A DNA stretch of 64,000 bases from Bacteriovorax sp037444575 (lineage in GTDB: Bacteria; Bdellovibrionota; Bacteriovoracia; Bacteriovoracales; Bacteriovoracaceae). Below the pieces are notes generated by a model. It did no database searches, was not told the origin of the DNA, and saw only the letters and a program-made list of their open reading frames with translations. Where the stretch lies: positions 186,001 through 250,000 of the forward strand of contig JBBIME010000005.1 of NCBI GenBank assembly GCA_037444575.1, given 5' to 3'. Each line of letters opens with the position of its first letter. Position 1 is the stretch's first letter. Positions 1 to 8,698 of the stretch are shown here, one piece after another. Position numbers and translations under genes: made by a program.

Positions 1-1
1 A

Positions 2-808
2 AGGGCAGAACCATGTCCAATTGATCTGAACAGCTTTTTTCCAACTGTAAAAGTTCCCGAAATAGGCGTCGAAGTAAATCCTCACACCCATTTTTGTTTT
101 GATGAAAAAAGTGTTTCAGATCCAGAGACTCTTAAGAAATTTAAGATGCTAAAAGAAAAAAATGTTTTGTCCAAAAGCAACTGTGTTAAAGATGAAAAAT
201 TTGATTCTCATACCAATCAACAAATCACAGATCTTATATTGGATACAATAAGATCTACTGCCAGTATCTATACTCTCGGAAATGAAATTAAAATCCCTCA
301 CGGAAATGAGCTTTTGATTTTAACAAATTCCAATGACGAAGATTTCGTTAAGAAGGCCATGATTGATAAGAGTAATGAACTTGATCACAAAGACACAATT
401 GAAATTGCAGCAGCTGCTGTTTCAAGTTCGTTAATTGGAATTGTTGCTGAAAGAAATATTTCTGCTTTCAGAAATAAAGATGGATCGCTTCAGCACGATA
501 AAGTTCTCCATGCCAATGCAGGAGCGCTCATTAATATCGGCGGAGTCGCCGGTTCATATTATATTGTGGAAACGCTCGGTCTTGGGAATAAATTTAAACT
601 TTCAAAAACTCAAAAGAAGTGGACGATTCTTTTAACAGGAACAGTGCTTGGCATGTTGGCCGGTTATGGAAAAGAACGTTTTTACGATTATTATCATCAA
701 GACAAACACACTTACGATCCGCACTTAAAAGGCGATATGGGAGCAACTTGGTTAGGTGGAGGTTCGCTCAACGCACTTACTGGAGCTATTTCATTCCAAT
801 TTGACTAG
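2..808 (+). CDS. Unknown envelope protein, 3' part only (5' end outside window)
   Basis: The reading frame is open from the first bases of the window, so this is the last 268 codons of a longer gene. An internal ATG at 146 has no good ribosome site and need not be the start. The C-terminal half has two apolar stretches (after IEIAAAAVSSS and around WTILLTGTVLGMLAGYG). Between and after them lie an invariant-looking DKVLHANAGA segment, a GKERFYD segment and a final GDMGATWLGGG. The order DK..H..AG / G.KE..YD / D..AT..GG recalls the YfiM-type small lipoprotein fold, but this is a weak resemblance. Function unknown. A hairpin follows the stop. Confidence 0.6.
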   Translation, partial: RAEPCPIDLNSFFPTVKVPEIGVEVNPHTHFCFDEKSVSDPETLKKFKMLKEKNVLSKSNCVKDEKFDSHTNQQITDLILDTIRSTASIYTLGNEIKIPHGNELLILTNSNDEDFVKKAMIDKSNELDHKDTIEIAAAAVSSSLIGIVAERNISAFRNKDGSLQHDKVLHANAGALINIGGVAGSYYIVETLGLGNKFKLSKTQKKWTILLTGTVLGMLAGYGKERFYDYYHQDKHTYDPHLKGDMGATWLGGGSLNALTGAISFQFD

Positions 809-812
809 ATAG

Positions 813-833
813 GGGCCAGCGACGAGCTGGCCC
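813..833. terminator. Hairpin between convergent genes
   Basis: An 8-bp GC-rich stem (GGGCCAGC / GCTGGCCC) with a 5-nt loop lies just after the stop at 808 and just before the end of the leftward gene at 843. There is no long U-run on either strand, so it may be a weak bidirectional terminator. Confidence 0.5.
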
Positions 834-842
834 TGAAGAAAA

Positions 843-1103
843 TTATTTCTTAGCTTTTTTGCCTTCTTTTTCAGCTTTCACTTCAATAGATTTTGCTGTC
901 ATCGTGTATTCAACAGTAACTTTTGCTCCAACTTTAAGTTCACCAGTAACTTTTGTAGCAGCATCTTTAGAAATCTCCCATTTTTCCTTTCCCTTCTGGA
1001 CCACAATTGATTTGTCATTCATTTCTAGAATTGGACCAGTAACCTGGTAAGCAAAAGTGTTTAGAGAAAAAGCTAGAAGCGTCATAACAAGTAGAGATTT
1101 CAT
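843..1103 (-). CDS. Small secreted protein of unknown function
   Basis: 86 residues. The first 18 or so form a classical Sec signal peptide (MKSLLVMTLLAFSLNTFA, cleavage near FA-YQ). The mature part is a short beta-rich domain with alternating polar and apolar residues (TGPILEMNDKSIVVQKG, KVGAKVTVEYTM) and a lysine-rich tail ending GKKAKK. The pattern resembles small OB-fold secreted proteins, but no family can be assigned with certainty. A purine-rich ribosome site (AAGGAGG) precedes the ATG. Likely periplasmic. Confidence 0.7.
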   Translation of the reverse strand: MKSLLVMTLLAFSLNTFAYQVTGPILEMNDKSIVVQKGKEKWEISKDAATKVTGELKVGAKVTVEYTMTAKSIEVKAEKEGKKAKK

Positions 1104-1176
1104 AATGTCCTCCTTAGTTTGATTAATGAGGAAACAATTAAATCAAGATTATACAGTAGCGTCTAGTCCTTACGCC

Positions 1177-1205
1177 TTGACACATAACCGACCACTTAAT
1201 AGTAT
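1177..1205 (+). promoter_or_regulatory. Sigma-70 type promoter of the SRP RNA gene
   Basis: A perfect TTGACA at 1177-1182, a 17-nt spacer and TAGTAT at 1200-1205. The expected start point, about 7 nt downstream, coincides with the first base of the closing stem of the SRP RNA at 1212. Confidence 0.8.
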
Positions 1206-1211
1206 GCTCTT

Positions 1212-1312
1212 CGGTAGTTAGGGAGCTGCAAAGGTATATGCGGCCAACCCCGCCAGGTCCGGAAGGAAGCAACGGTAACTGTCATTGCTTTGTGCTGTTT
1301 TCCTAACTGCCG
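1212..1312 (+). ncRNA. ffs: 4.5S signal recognition particle RNA (small bacterial type)
   Basis: The highly conserved Ffh-binding tip is present (CAGGTCCGGAAGGAAGCA at about 1253-1270, with GGAA tetraloop). The ends pair: CGGTAGTTAGG at 1212-1222 pairs with CCTAACTGCCG at 1302-1312 with one wobble. Length about 101 nt fits the small SRP RNA that lacks the Alu domain. It binds Ffh and targets nascent membrane proteins to FtsY. Its place just upstream of dnaX is common in bacteria. Confidence 0.95.
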
Positions 1313-1381
1313 TCTCAATTCAATTTACTAATCCCGCGAAATTCATTACCTTTTATAGTAGGAAAATTCCCAAGGATTCCA

Positions 1382-3070
1382 ATGTCGTACCAAGTATTAG
1401 CTAGGAAGTGGCGCCCTAAAAAATTTCAAGATGTGATCGGACAAGCTCATGTCACGCGCGCTCTTCAAAATGCAATTGTTAATAAAAAAATCGGCCATGC
1501 GTACATGCTGGTTGGGACTCGTGGTGTTGGTAAAACATCTGTGGCGCGAATTTTCGCCAAAGCAATTCGCTGTGAAAATTTAACAGCAGATGGAAATGCT
1601 TGCGGTGAGTGCAAGGCCTGTTTGGATTTTGATACTGAGACTTCTATGAACGTTATCGAAATCGATGGCGCTTCAAATAACTCTGTCGATAATATTCGCG
1701 AACTCATTTCAAATGTTCACTATCTTCCGACTTCTGGTAAATATAAAGTTTATGTTATCGATGAAGTGCACATGCTTTCAACGAATGCGTTCAATGCGCT
1801 TTTAAAAACATTAGAAGAGCCACCAGCTCATGTTGTTTTTATTTTTGCAACAACTGAGGCGCAAAAACTTTTAGGAACAGTACTTTCGCGCTGTCAGCGT
1901 TTTGATTTCAGAAACGTTTCAGTTTCTGATTTAGTTAATCACGTAAAAGAGATTGCTAAAGTTGAAGGAATTAAATTTGAACGTGAAGAGCTTATTCATC
2001 AACTGGCCGTTCTGGGGCGAGGATCGGTTCGCGATACTTTATCACTTCTTGATCAAGTACTGACAACTTCTCAGAATGAAATAATTACGGAAGCTCACCT
2101 CTCCTGTTCTCTTGGTGTGGCGGGACCTTCGAGTTTAAGAAATATTTTAGCCGCTCTCTACGCGGGAAATACAGAATCGCTATCAAGCATTTACAACAAA
2201 CTCTTGGAAGAAAATGTTCCGGTAAAAAATATTGCCAGTGGTTTATTAGATGAACTTTTTGCTGATTTAAAAACGGATAAAAGTTTAAGTGCAGCTGAAC
2301 TGATCTGGATTTATGAAACGATGGCGCGTGAGACGTCGTGGATATTCACATCTATTGCACCAGAGAAAGCTTTTGAAGTCTTATTGTTTAAAGTGACATT
2401 AAGACGAAGTTTTTTTACTAACAAAATAAAAAAAGAAGAAGTTGTTGTTTCTGGCGCTAAAGTGGTTCAACCAACTCAAGCAATTCAAGCAACCGAAGAA
2501 GCGCCACCTGTAAGTGTCGCCAGCGTTTTACAAGCAGAACTTCAAAAGGCAGAAGCAGAAGCTCAAGCCCTTGCTGTAACGCCAAAAATGGAAACGGTTG
2601 TGGCTGCACCTTCACCAGTTGCAACTCAATCAATGCCAACGTCAACAGATATGACCTGGGAAGGATTTCTCACATACTTAAATTCTAAATCGCCAGCTTC
2701 GGCTTCAAATTTAGAGCAAGGGAATATTACCTCGCCTTTGAGACTTGAAAACGGAGAGATCTCTGTTGAATTAGGATTTGGTTTTTCTGGAGCGGTATTT
2801 TTTGATTATCTAAGCGAAAGTGAAGTTCATCAAAAAATCGTTAATCATCTTTCTGAATATTTTGCGGTCGATAAAAACAAAGTTCACCTGCAACTTAAAC
2901 AGGTTGAGAACAATGAAAATTTTGTTTCAACTGCAGAAATTAAAGAACAGCTAGCAGAAATATCTCTTCAAGAAAAAATAGAAAATTTTAAAAACAATCC
3001 CCTTTTAAAAGAGGCGGAGAAAATGTTCAACGCTAAGGTTGATAAAGTAATTATAGAAAATAAAAAATAA
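1382..3070 (+). CDS. dnaX: DNA polymerase III subunit gamma/tau (clamp loader)
   Basis: 562 residues. The AAA+ clamp-loader ATPase occupies the first 230 or so residues: opening MSYQVLARKWRPKKFQDVIGQ, Walker A GTRGVGKTS near residue 46, a four-cysteine zinc module (CENLTADGNACGECKAC), Walker B VIDEVHML and the SRC motif. Domain III ends near residue 345. It is followed by an Ala/Glu/Pro-rich linker and a tau-specific C-terminal domain. An A7 run exactly at the domain III boundary may allow a short gamma form (see separate entry). First gene of a dnaX-ybaB-recR operon, a standard bacterial order. Confidence 0.96.
   Translation: MSYQVLARKWRPKKFQDVIGQAHVTRALQNAIVNKKIGHAYMLVGTRGVGKTSVARIFAKAIRCENLTADGNACGECKACLDFDTETSMNVIEIDGASNNSVDNIRELISNVHYLPTSGKYKVYVIDEVHMLSTNAFNALLKTLEEPPAHVVFIFATTEAQKLLGTVLSRCQRFDFRNVSVSDLVNHVKEIAKVEGIKFEREELIHQLAVLGRGSVRDTLSLLDQVLTTSQNEIITEAHLSCSLGVAGPSSLRNILAALYAGNTESLSSIYNKLLEENVPVKNIASGLLDELFADLKTDKSLSAAELIWIYETMARETSWIFTSIAPEKAFEVLLFKVTLRRSFFTNKIKKEEVVVSGAKVVQPTQAIQATEEAPPVSVASVLQAELQKAEAEAQALAVTPKMETVVAAPSPVATQSMPTSTDMTWEGFLTYLNSKSPASASNLEQGNITSPLRLENGEISVELGFGFSGAVFFDYLSESEVHQKIVNHLSEYFAVDKNKVHLQLKQVENNENFVSTAEIKEQLAEISLQEKIENFKNNPLLKEAEKMFNAKVDKVIIENKK
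2428..2460 (+). promoter_or_regulatory. Candidate -1 frameshift site in dnaX
   Basis: Seven A residues (2428-2434) read as A AAA AAA in frame. A -1 slip leads through eight codons to TAA at 2458-2460, giving a product of about 360 residues that ends after clamp-loader domain III. E. coli makes its gamma subunit in the same way at an A6G heptamer. I see no strong stem-loop downstream and no clear internal Shine-Dalgarno stimulator, so this is a candidate only. Confidence 0.5.
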
Positions 3071-3083
3071 TAAGGAGTTTAAA

Positions 3084-3395
3084 ATGAAAGGATTAAATGG
3101 ATTAATGAAACAAGCGCAACAAATGCAACAGAAGATGGCAACTCTTCAAAAAGAGCTTGAATCAAGAGAAATTGAAACATCATCTGGTGGTGGAATGATT
3201 AAAATCAAAATCACAGGGAAACAACAAATTCTTTCTATTTCAATTAACAAAGAATGCGTAGACCCTAATGATGTAGCAACTCTTGAGGAACTTGTGAAGA
3301 CAGCTGTAAATCAAGCAGTGAAAGAGTCACAAGATATGGTTTCAAGTGCAATGGCAAAAATCACTGGTGGAATTAGCATTCCAGGGATGTTCTAA
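3084..3395 (+). CDS. ybaB: YbaB/EbfC family nucleoid-associated protein
   Basis: 103 residues, the usual family length. The N-terminal helix is rich in Met, Gln and Lys (GLMKQAQQMQQKMATLQKEL), followed by the typical SGGGMIKIKITGKQQILSI strand pair and a C-terminal helix. Family members form tweezer-like dimers that bind DNA. AAGGAG lies just upstream of the ATG. It sits between dnaX and recR, the order seen in most bacteria, which supports the call. Confidence 0.95.
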   Translation: MKGLNGLMKQAQQMQQKMATLQKELESREIETSSGGGMIKIKITGKQQILSISINKECVDPNDVATLEELVKTAVNQAVKESQDMVSSAMAKITGGISIPGMF

Positions 3396-3397
3396 AA

Positions 3398-3991
3398 ATG
3401 GAATTGCCTGAAAAGCTTTTAAGAACAGTTAAGCAATTTGCACGTCTTCCAGGTGTTGGAGAAAAGACGGCCCTTCGCCAATCTTTGATCATGACAAAAT
3501 GGAACAAAGAAGATTTGGTGGCGTTTGCCGATGCGATTAAAAGCCTTTCAGAACTCAACCACTGTCACAAGTGTGGAATGTTTTGCGATGATGAGCTTTG
3601 CAAAATTTGCTTAGATCATCATCGATCGAACTCCAAAACAATTTGTGTGGTTGAGTCTGTGACAGATTGCCTAGCAATCGAGCGCAGTGGAAACTTTCGT
3701 GGGAAATTTCATATTCTCTTTGGCGTTTTAAATCCTCTTTTGGGAATTGGCCCTGATGAATTGAAACTAGACAACCTCATTGAAAGAGTAAAAACAGAGG
3801 ATGTTGAAGAGTTAATTTTGGCCGTAAATCCTTCAGTCGAAGGCGATGCGACCTGTGCCTATATAAAACAAATGCTTCCTGATCATGTTCGCGTAGATCG
3901 CATTGGATTTGGTATTCCAATGGGGGGAAGTTTAGAGTTTGTTGACTCCTTAACAATTACAAAAGCACTGGAGAATCGCAGACACCTATGA
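3398..3991 (+). CDS. recR: Recombination mediator RecR
   Basis: 197 residues, typical for RecR. It has an N-terminal helix-hairpin-helix (LPGVGEKTA), a C4 zinc finger (CHKCGMFCDDELCKIC near residues 54-69), a Toprim domain starting ICVVESVTD, and the family segment FGVLNPLLGIGPDEL. With RecO (and RecF) it loads RecA on gapped DNA. It starts two bases after the ybaB stop and its TGA overlaps the next ATG (ATGA), so translation is probably coupled. Confidence 0.96.
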   Translation: MELPEKLLRTVKQFARLPGVGEKTALRQSLIMTKWNKEDLVAFADAIKSLSELNHCHKCGMFCDDELCKICLDHHRSNSKTICVVESVTDCLAIERSGNFRGKFHILFGVLNPLLGIGPDELKLDNLIERVKTEDVEELILAVNPSVEGDATCAYIKQMLPDHVRVDRIGFGIPMGGSLEFVDSLTITKALENRRHL

Positions 3992-4524
3992 GTGCAAACA
4001 AGAACATTCCAAAATATGTCGAAACTTTTTTTAAGTCTTGTGAGATCGATGAGAAGCTTAATCGCTACTCCTTTTTTCTTATTCGTCATGATGGTGTTGT
4101 TCTTTATCACAATAATAATTTGGCGGATTCTCTTTCGAAATCTTCGATAGGTGCTTTGCTCGGCGGCGTTTGGCAAGCAGCTCGAGCTCTCGCCGATTTT
4201 ATTCCCAAAAAAGAATTTAAAGAAGGCTATCGCTTAAGTTTTGATACTTCGGCTCAAGGAATATATATCGTGCCAATCACTGTGAGTACTGAAGAGTTTT
4301 ATCTTGGTCTCATTTACCATGATGAAGTGAATCCTGGATTTATTAAAAATAAAATCAGAGAAATGGCCACAAGCTTTGGGGAATACCTGGAACAAGAACT
4401 CAAAGAATCATTTGAGAAAAAACAGACCCAAAAAGATACTACAGCGAATGGAAAAAATGATTTTTTGTTCGGGGATATAACAGATTCTGAAATGGATCGC
4501 TTGTTCGCTTTTGCGAAGAGCTAA
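3988..4524 (+). CDS. Roadblock/longin-like protein upstream of mglA
   Basis: 178 residues, no signal peptide. An N-terminal alpha/beta region (RYSFFLIRHDGVVLYHNN, GALLGGVWQAARALADF, GIYIVPITVSTEEFYLGLIYHD) has the strand-helix-strand rhythm of roadblock/LC7 or longin folds. The C-terminal 50 residues are charged and probably flexible, ending in a short acidic motif (GDITDSEMDRLFAFAKS). It overlaps recR by 4 bp and lies 22 bp before mglA. Roadblock proteins such as MglB act as GTPase activators for MglA, so a partner role is likely by context. The fold call is by eye and moderate. Confidence 0.6.
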   Translation: MSANKNIPKYVETFFKSCEIDEKLNRYSFFLIRHDGVVLYHNNNLADSLSKSSIGALLGGVWQAARALADFIPKKEFKEGYRLSFDTSAQGIYIVPITVSTEEFYLGLIYHDEVNPGFIKNKIREMATSFGEYLEQELKESFEKKQTQKDTTANGKNDFLFGDITDSEMDRLFAFAKS

Positions 4525-4546
4525 TGTCTAAAGTAAAGGTAGAAAG

Positions 4547-5137
4547 ATGTCTTTCGTAAATTATGTAACTAAAGAAGTAAATTGCAAGATTGTATACTAT
4601 GGGCCAGGCCTTGGTGGAAAAACGACCAATATTCAATATGTCTATCAGAAGACTAGTGGCGATAGTAAAGGAAATATCATTTCTTTAAATACAGAAAATG
4701 AAAGAACACTTTTTTTTGATTTTCTTCCTCTCGATCTTGGTGAAATTCGTGGCTTTAAAACTCGTTTTCACCTCTACACAGTTCCAGGACAAGTCTTCTA
4801 TGAAGCCTCGAGAAAACTTATTCTTCGCGGAGTGGATGGAATTATTTTTGTTGCTGACTCTCAAGTAGAGCGAATGGAATCTAATATTGAATCGCTTAAA
4901 TCACTTGAACGAAATTTAATTGATCAAGGTTATGACATTGAAAAAGTTCCGCTGGTCATGCAGTGGAATAAGCGCGATCTGCCAAATATCACTTCAGTTA
5001 AAGATCTGCATGAAGCTTTAAATAAATGGAATGTTCCAGAGTTTGAAGCAGTTGCCATTAAAGGATCCGGAGTATTTGATACTTTGAAAACCATCTCTAA
5101 GTTGGTGCTTATGAATTTAAAAGGTGGACTTGAATAG
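4547..5137 (+). CDS. mglA: MglA, small Ras-like GTPase for polarity or motility
   Basis: 196 residues with very strong resemblance to Myxococcus MglA: opening MSFVNYVTKEVNCKIVYYGP, P-loop GPGLGGKTT near residue 19, the segment TENERTLFFDFLPLDLGEIR, switch II VPGQVFY and NKRD as the G4 motif. MglA sets cell polarity and gliding in myxobacteria and is important for predation in Bdellovibrio. AAGGTAGAAAG precedes the ATG. Its stop abuts the stop of the opposite-strand gene at 5138, leaving no room for a separate terminator. Confidence 0.95.
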   Translation: MSFVNYVTKEVNCKIVYYGPGLGGKTTNIQYVYQKTSGDSKGNIISLNTENERTLFFDFLPLDLGEIRGFKTRFHLYTVPGQVFYEASRKLILRGVDGIIFVADSQVERMESNIESLKSLERNLIDQGYDIEKVPLVMQWNKRDLPNITSVKDLHEALNKWNVPEFEAVAIKGSGVFDTLKTISKLVLMNLKGGLE

Positions 5138-6346
5138 TTACTTAAAAAGTTTTTTGTAATGAAGAAACAGGAGATGAGATTTCATTAATGCTTCTTGATC
5201 ATAGAAACTCGATCTACTACCTACTAAGTGATGCCCTTCTAACACTCCAAGATTAATTCCATTGAAATAAGCTGGAAACTGAGCATTCTCTACGTCGACA
5301 ATTCCATCGTTTGATTTCTGACTTCTAAAAAGAGCTTTCGCAAGAATCATCCAAATGTGACTTTGATGCCATTTGGATTCAAAGGCAATTGCTGTATAGA
5401 ATGGCTTTTGAGGGAGTGCTTTGTGGTTTTTCTTAAACCAGCTCTCTCGATATGTGCGAGAAAGAGATTTTTGTAATTCTTTTGCAAGAATATCTATCTT
5501 TTTTCCAAGAAGAATTTTAGAAACTTCTTCAGGAAAGCGGCTAAGTGTATTAACCATTCTTAAAATTTTATTATTTACATGATCGCTTCCCATTATGGGA
5601 GTTGCAATAAATGAGATCCCTAAAATTTTTGGCGAAAGATCCTCGCCTTCACCTTTTAAATAATGAAGGGTATCGATTCCACCTTTCGAGAAACAGAAAA
5701 ACCACAGCTTTTCATTGGGATTTTCTTCAAGATATTGAGCAATTTGTTTTTTGATAAGAACAGCATTTTCCCTTGAGCCTTTTTTTCCATCAACCGCAGG
5801 AGCAATATGCTTTATAGAGTATTCATCTAAAAGATTTTCAGCTCCTCTTTGGAAAGCTGGAGTCGAAAAAATTTCGTTAAGCACACCAGAAATAAGGACA
5901 ATGGTTGCATCCGTGGGGGGAATAACTAGGGCCGTCTTATAGTCATGATTTAAGTGGGCGTGAGTAATTTCTGTGTAAATTGTTTGAAAGATTTCTTTAT
6001 CACTTGCTTCAACGGATCTTTTGTTAATAACGCCAGCAAGAATTTCTTGTGCTCTTGGACTATAGAGATTTTTATTTTCAATCTGACGGATATCAAAAAA
6101 TGATTTGAGCACAACAAAGGCAGAGCGACTAACCCAAATACCAGAATTGGTCATAGATAAAAGCGATTTTACGAAATCTTTTTTAGTCCGTGATGATCTG
6201 ATTTTTTGAATATTAAATACAAACTCTTCAAGGGAAGTCGTTTTCGCATACGAAAGAACATCTCTGCTTTTTTTAATTCGCGAGCGGTATTGTGAAAAGG
6301 ATTCTGAAAAAGTGCTTAATGCATTCATTTTTACCCAGGGTGCCAA
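5138..6346 (-). CDS. Alpha/beta-hydrolase-like protein of unknown substrate
   Basis: 402 residues from a TTG start with GAGAAG upstream; an ATG 18 bases inside (6328) is the alternative. There is no signal peptide. Central features suit an alpha/beta hydrolase: strand TIVLISGV, then a nucleophile-elbow-like FCFSKGG (Ser in a C-x-S-x-G setting), an acidic loop DGIVDVENA near residue 345 and a late histidine in EGHHLVG. This gives a plausible Ser-Asp-His triad. The first 130 residues are helical and not recognised. Possibly a lipase or esterase; substrate unknown. Confidence 0.6.
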   Translation of the reverse strand: MAPWVKMNALSTFSESFSQYRSRIKKSRDVLSYAKTTSLEEFVFNIQKIRSSRTKKDFVKSLLSMTNSGIWVSRSAFVVLKSFFDIRQIENKNLYSPRAQEILAGVINKRSVEASDKEIFQTIYTEITHAHLNHDYKTALVIPPTDATIVLISGVLNEIFSTPAFQRGAENLLDEYSIKHIAPAVDGKKGSRENAVLIKKQIAQYLEENPNEKLWFFCFSKGGIDTLHYLKGEGEDLSPKILGISFIATPIMGSDHVNNKILRMVNTLSRFPEEVSKILLGKKIDILAKELQKSLSRTYRESWFKKNHKALPQKPFYTAIAFESKWHQSHIWMILAKALFRSQKSNDGIVDVENAQFPAYFNGINLGVLEGHHLVGSRSSFYDQEALMKSHLLFLHYKKLFK

Positions 6347-6519
6347 GACTTCTCTAGCACTTACAAAACGTTACCCAAAAGTAGTTAGGAAATGCAACTT
6401 GCTATGTGCCCGACCAGTAAACTCAAAAAAAATTCAATGGTTTCATTTAGATAACTTTTATCATAAAATTCTCTCACGGTTAATTTTACTACGTCAAACT
6501 TGAGAGCGAGGAAATATAT

Positions 6520-7365
6520 ATGGGAACAATTAAAATTGGTGTAATTGGTGGCAGTGGTGTGTACAAAATTGAAGGAATTGAGGTTGTTAAAGAGCATCTT
6601 GTCTCTACACCGTTTGGGAATCCAAGCTCAGAGATCATTGAAGCAAAATTAAACAATGTTTCTTTTTATTTTCTTCCACGCCATGGAAAACACCACTCGT
6701 TTACGCCAAGTGATGTTAATTACCGAGCAAACATTTTCGCTCTAAAAGAATTAGGTGTGGAATATTTAATTTCAGTTTCTGCGGTTGGGTCGTTGAAGGA
6801 AGAATTCCCACCAACTTCATTCGTTATTGTAGATCAGTTTATTGATTGGACTAAGCAAAAGCGCGAACGCACTTTTTTCAATAATGGTTTTGTTGGCCAT
6901 GTTTCTGTTGCAGAACCTGTGGAGAAACAACTGCAACAAATGATCGTTGAAACATGTAAAGAAGTTGGTGTGAAGCACGGAAATGGTGGATCTTATATTT
7001 GCATTGAAGGCCCACAATTTTCATCGAAAGCAGAGTCGCATATGTACCGAAGTTTTGGTGCAAGTGTTATTGGAATGACCAATGTTCCAGAATCATACTT
7101 AGCTAAAGAAGCAGGAATAGCTTATGCAACTATAGCGATGGTTACAGATTACGATTGCTGGAAAGAAGAGCACTGTACATTAGAAGAAATCATGAAAGTT
7201 ATGTCCACAAATAATCAACAAGCTCACGCGGTCTTAAAAAAATTGATTCCAAAATTAAATTCAAATCTTTTTAGCTTTAAAAAAGAAAACACATTTGCAG
7301 TATTGTCTAAGCCGCAAGAAATGACAGCAGAACAATCACGCATGCTTGAAGTGTTGATGAGATAA
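6520..7365 (+). CDS. mtnP: S-methyl-5'-thioadenosine phosphorylase
   Basis: 281 residues, the usual size. Opens with GVIGGSGVY (phosphate-binding), then PRHG, YRANIFALKELG, the SAVGSL segment, EGPQFSSKAE and GMTNVPE. Near the end, the MVTDYDCW loop carries the Asp pair used by 6-aminopurine nucleoside phosphorylases. It splits methylthioadenosine, a by-product of polyamine and autoinducer synthesis, to adenine and methylthioribose-1-phosphate. Its TAA shares one base with the ATG of rsmH, so it is transcribed into the dcw cluster. Confidence 0.92.
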   Translation: MGTIKIGVIGGSGVYKIEGIEVVKEHLVSTPFGNPSSEIIEAKLNNVSFYFLPRHGKHHSFTPSDVNYRANIFALKELGVEYLISVSAVGSLKEEFPPTSFVIVDQFIDWTKQKRERTFFNNGFVGHVSVAEPVEKQLQQMIVETCKEVGVKHGNGGSYICIEGPQFSSKAESHMYRSFGASVIGMTNVPESYLAKEAGIAYATIAMVTDYDCWKEEHCTLEEIMKVMSTNNQQAHAVLKKLIPKLNSNLFSFKKENTFAVLSKPQEMTAEQSRMLEVLMR

Positions 7366-8348
7366 TGACTTATACACAACACTACAGCGTATTAAAAAAA
7401 GAATGTATCGACTTCCTCACTGAAAATGTAAAGGAGGGAGAAGTCGCTTACTTTGCCGATCTCACTTTTGGTGGAGGTGGGCACTCATTTGAATTCTTAT
7501 ATCGAAATCCTCATTTTCAAGTTCGATCGACGGATCAAGATCCTGATGCTTTAAAAAATGGTCAAAATCGAATTCATCGAGAAAAAATGGAAGATCGGAT
7601 TAAGTTGTTTAATACCAATTTCGTTCATTTTCCAGAAATGGCCCACAAAGAATGCCCCGAAGTTTTTAAAGAAGGCGGCTTCCAAGGGATCCTTTTAGAT
7701 CTAGGTGTTTCATCTCATCACTTTGATGAAGCTGGAAGAGGTTTCTCTTTTAGATTTGAAGGACCTCTTGATATGAGAATGAATTTTCAATCAGATGATT
7801 TTTTGACAGCTGAAGAGATTGTAAATAGCTACCGCGAAGAGAAGTTGGCAAAAATTTTTGCAGAATATGGCGAAGAGAAATACGCTAAAAGAATTGCAGC
7901 TAAAATTTGCGAAGTCAGAAAAACGAATCCAATTAAAACGACCAAGGATTTAGAAAACATTGTTTTTCACTGCTACCCAAAAGAGCAGCGCCATGGAAAA
8001 ACCAACCCTTCTACTCGAGTATTTCAAGCACTCCGTCTTGAAGTAAATCGCGAGCTTGAAGTTTTAACCGACACAATTACTCACCTAATTCCTCTCTTAA
8101 AAATGGGTGGAAGACTTGCGATCATCAGCTTTCATTCGCTTGAAGATCGAATCGTAAAAAATCTTTTCAAAGAGGCCAGTGAGAGCGTGGATCTTCCCGT
8201 GACCATCCTTACAAAAAAACCAATTGTTCCGTCGGAAGAAGAAATTTTAAACAATTCTCGTTCAAGAAGTGCTAAACTAAGAGTATTAGAAAGAATTGAA
8301 GTAAAAAAAGACAAAAATAAATATAAGAAAGATTTCAGGCAAGAATAA
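7365..8348 (+). CDS. rsmH: 16S rRNA (cytosine-1402-N4) methyltransferase RsmH
   Basis: 327 residues. Opening HYSVLKKECIDFL, SAM-binding DLTFGGGGHS, then LDLGVSSHHFDEAGRGFSFR and DMRMN, KTNPSTRVFQALRLEVN, and IISFHSLEDRIVK are all RsmH signatures. It methylates C1402 in the ribosomal P site. As in most bacteria it heads the division and cell wall cluster, followed at once by ftsL and ftsI. Confidence 0.96.
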   Translation: MTYTQHYSVLKKECIDFLTENVKEGEVAYFADLTFGGGGHSFEFLYRNPHFQVRSTDQDPDALKNGQNRIHREKMEDRIKLFNTNFVHFPEMAHKECPEVFKEGGFQGILLDLGVSSHHFDEAGRGFSFRFEGPLDMRMNFQSDDFLTAEEIVNSYREEKLAKIFAEYGEEKYAKRIAAKICEVRKTNPIKTTKDLENIVFHCYPKEQRHGKTNPSTRVFQALRLEVNRELEVLTDTITHLIPLLKMGGRLAIISFHSLEDRIVKNLFKEASESVDLPVTILTKKPIVPSEEEILNNSRSRSAKLRVLERIEVKKDKNKYKKDFRQE

Positions 8349-8361
8349 TCAAGGAGTGATT

Positions 8362-8679
8362 ATGGCCCATGGAAGAAAGTCCAAAGATCAATCAACGATT
8401 GGTAAAAAAATTAAGGAAATTATCTTTAGCTCACAAGGCTTCCCTATTTTTTTATCATTCACCACACTTGCCATTCTTTTCGTATTATTCAGAATGAAAA
8501 ACGTTGAGATGGATTACAAAATCACAAAGGCCAATCGCGATATTGAAAAAGTTCTTTTGGATAATAAAGAACTAAAAGCAAAAAACGCTCGCATGCTCTC
8601 AACTGATAGATTGAGACGTCTTGCTGTCTTTCATCATCTCGATCAACCAAAACAAGATCAAATTATTGTTGTCCCATAA
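8362..8679 (+). CDS. ftsL: FtsL-like cell division protein
   Basis: About 105 residues from the ATG at 8362, which has AAGGAG five bases upstream. The frame also has a GTG at 8356, but that lies inside the ribosome site. One transmembrane segment (FPIFLSFTTLAILFVLF) follows a basic cytoplasmic N-terminus. A short leucine/lysine coiled coil follows (DIEKVLLDNKELKAKNARML). This topology and the position between rsmH and ftsI are those of FtsL, which pairs with FtsB to activate FtsWI. Sequence conservation in this family is low. Confidence 0.85.
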   Translation: MAHGRKSKDQSTIGKKIKEIIFSSQGFPIFLSFTTLAILFVLFRMKNVEMDYKITKANRDIEKVLLDNKELKAKNARMLSTDRLRRLAVFHHLDQPKQDQIIVVP

Positions 8680-8698
8680 GTTGGGGTGTTGAGAACCT

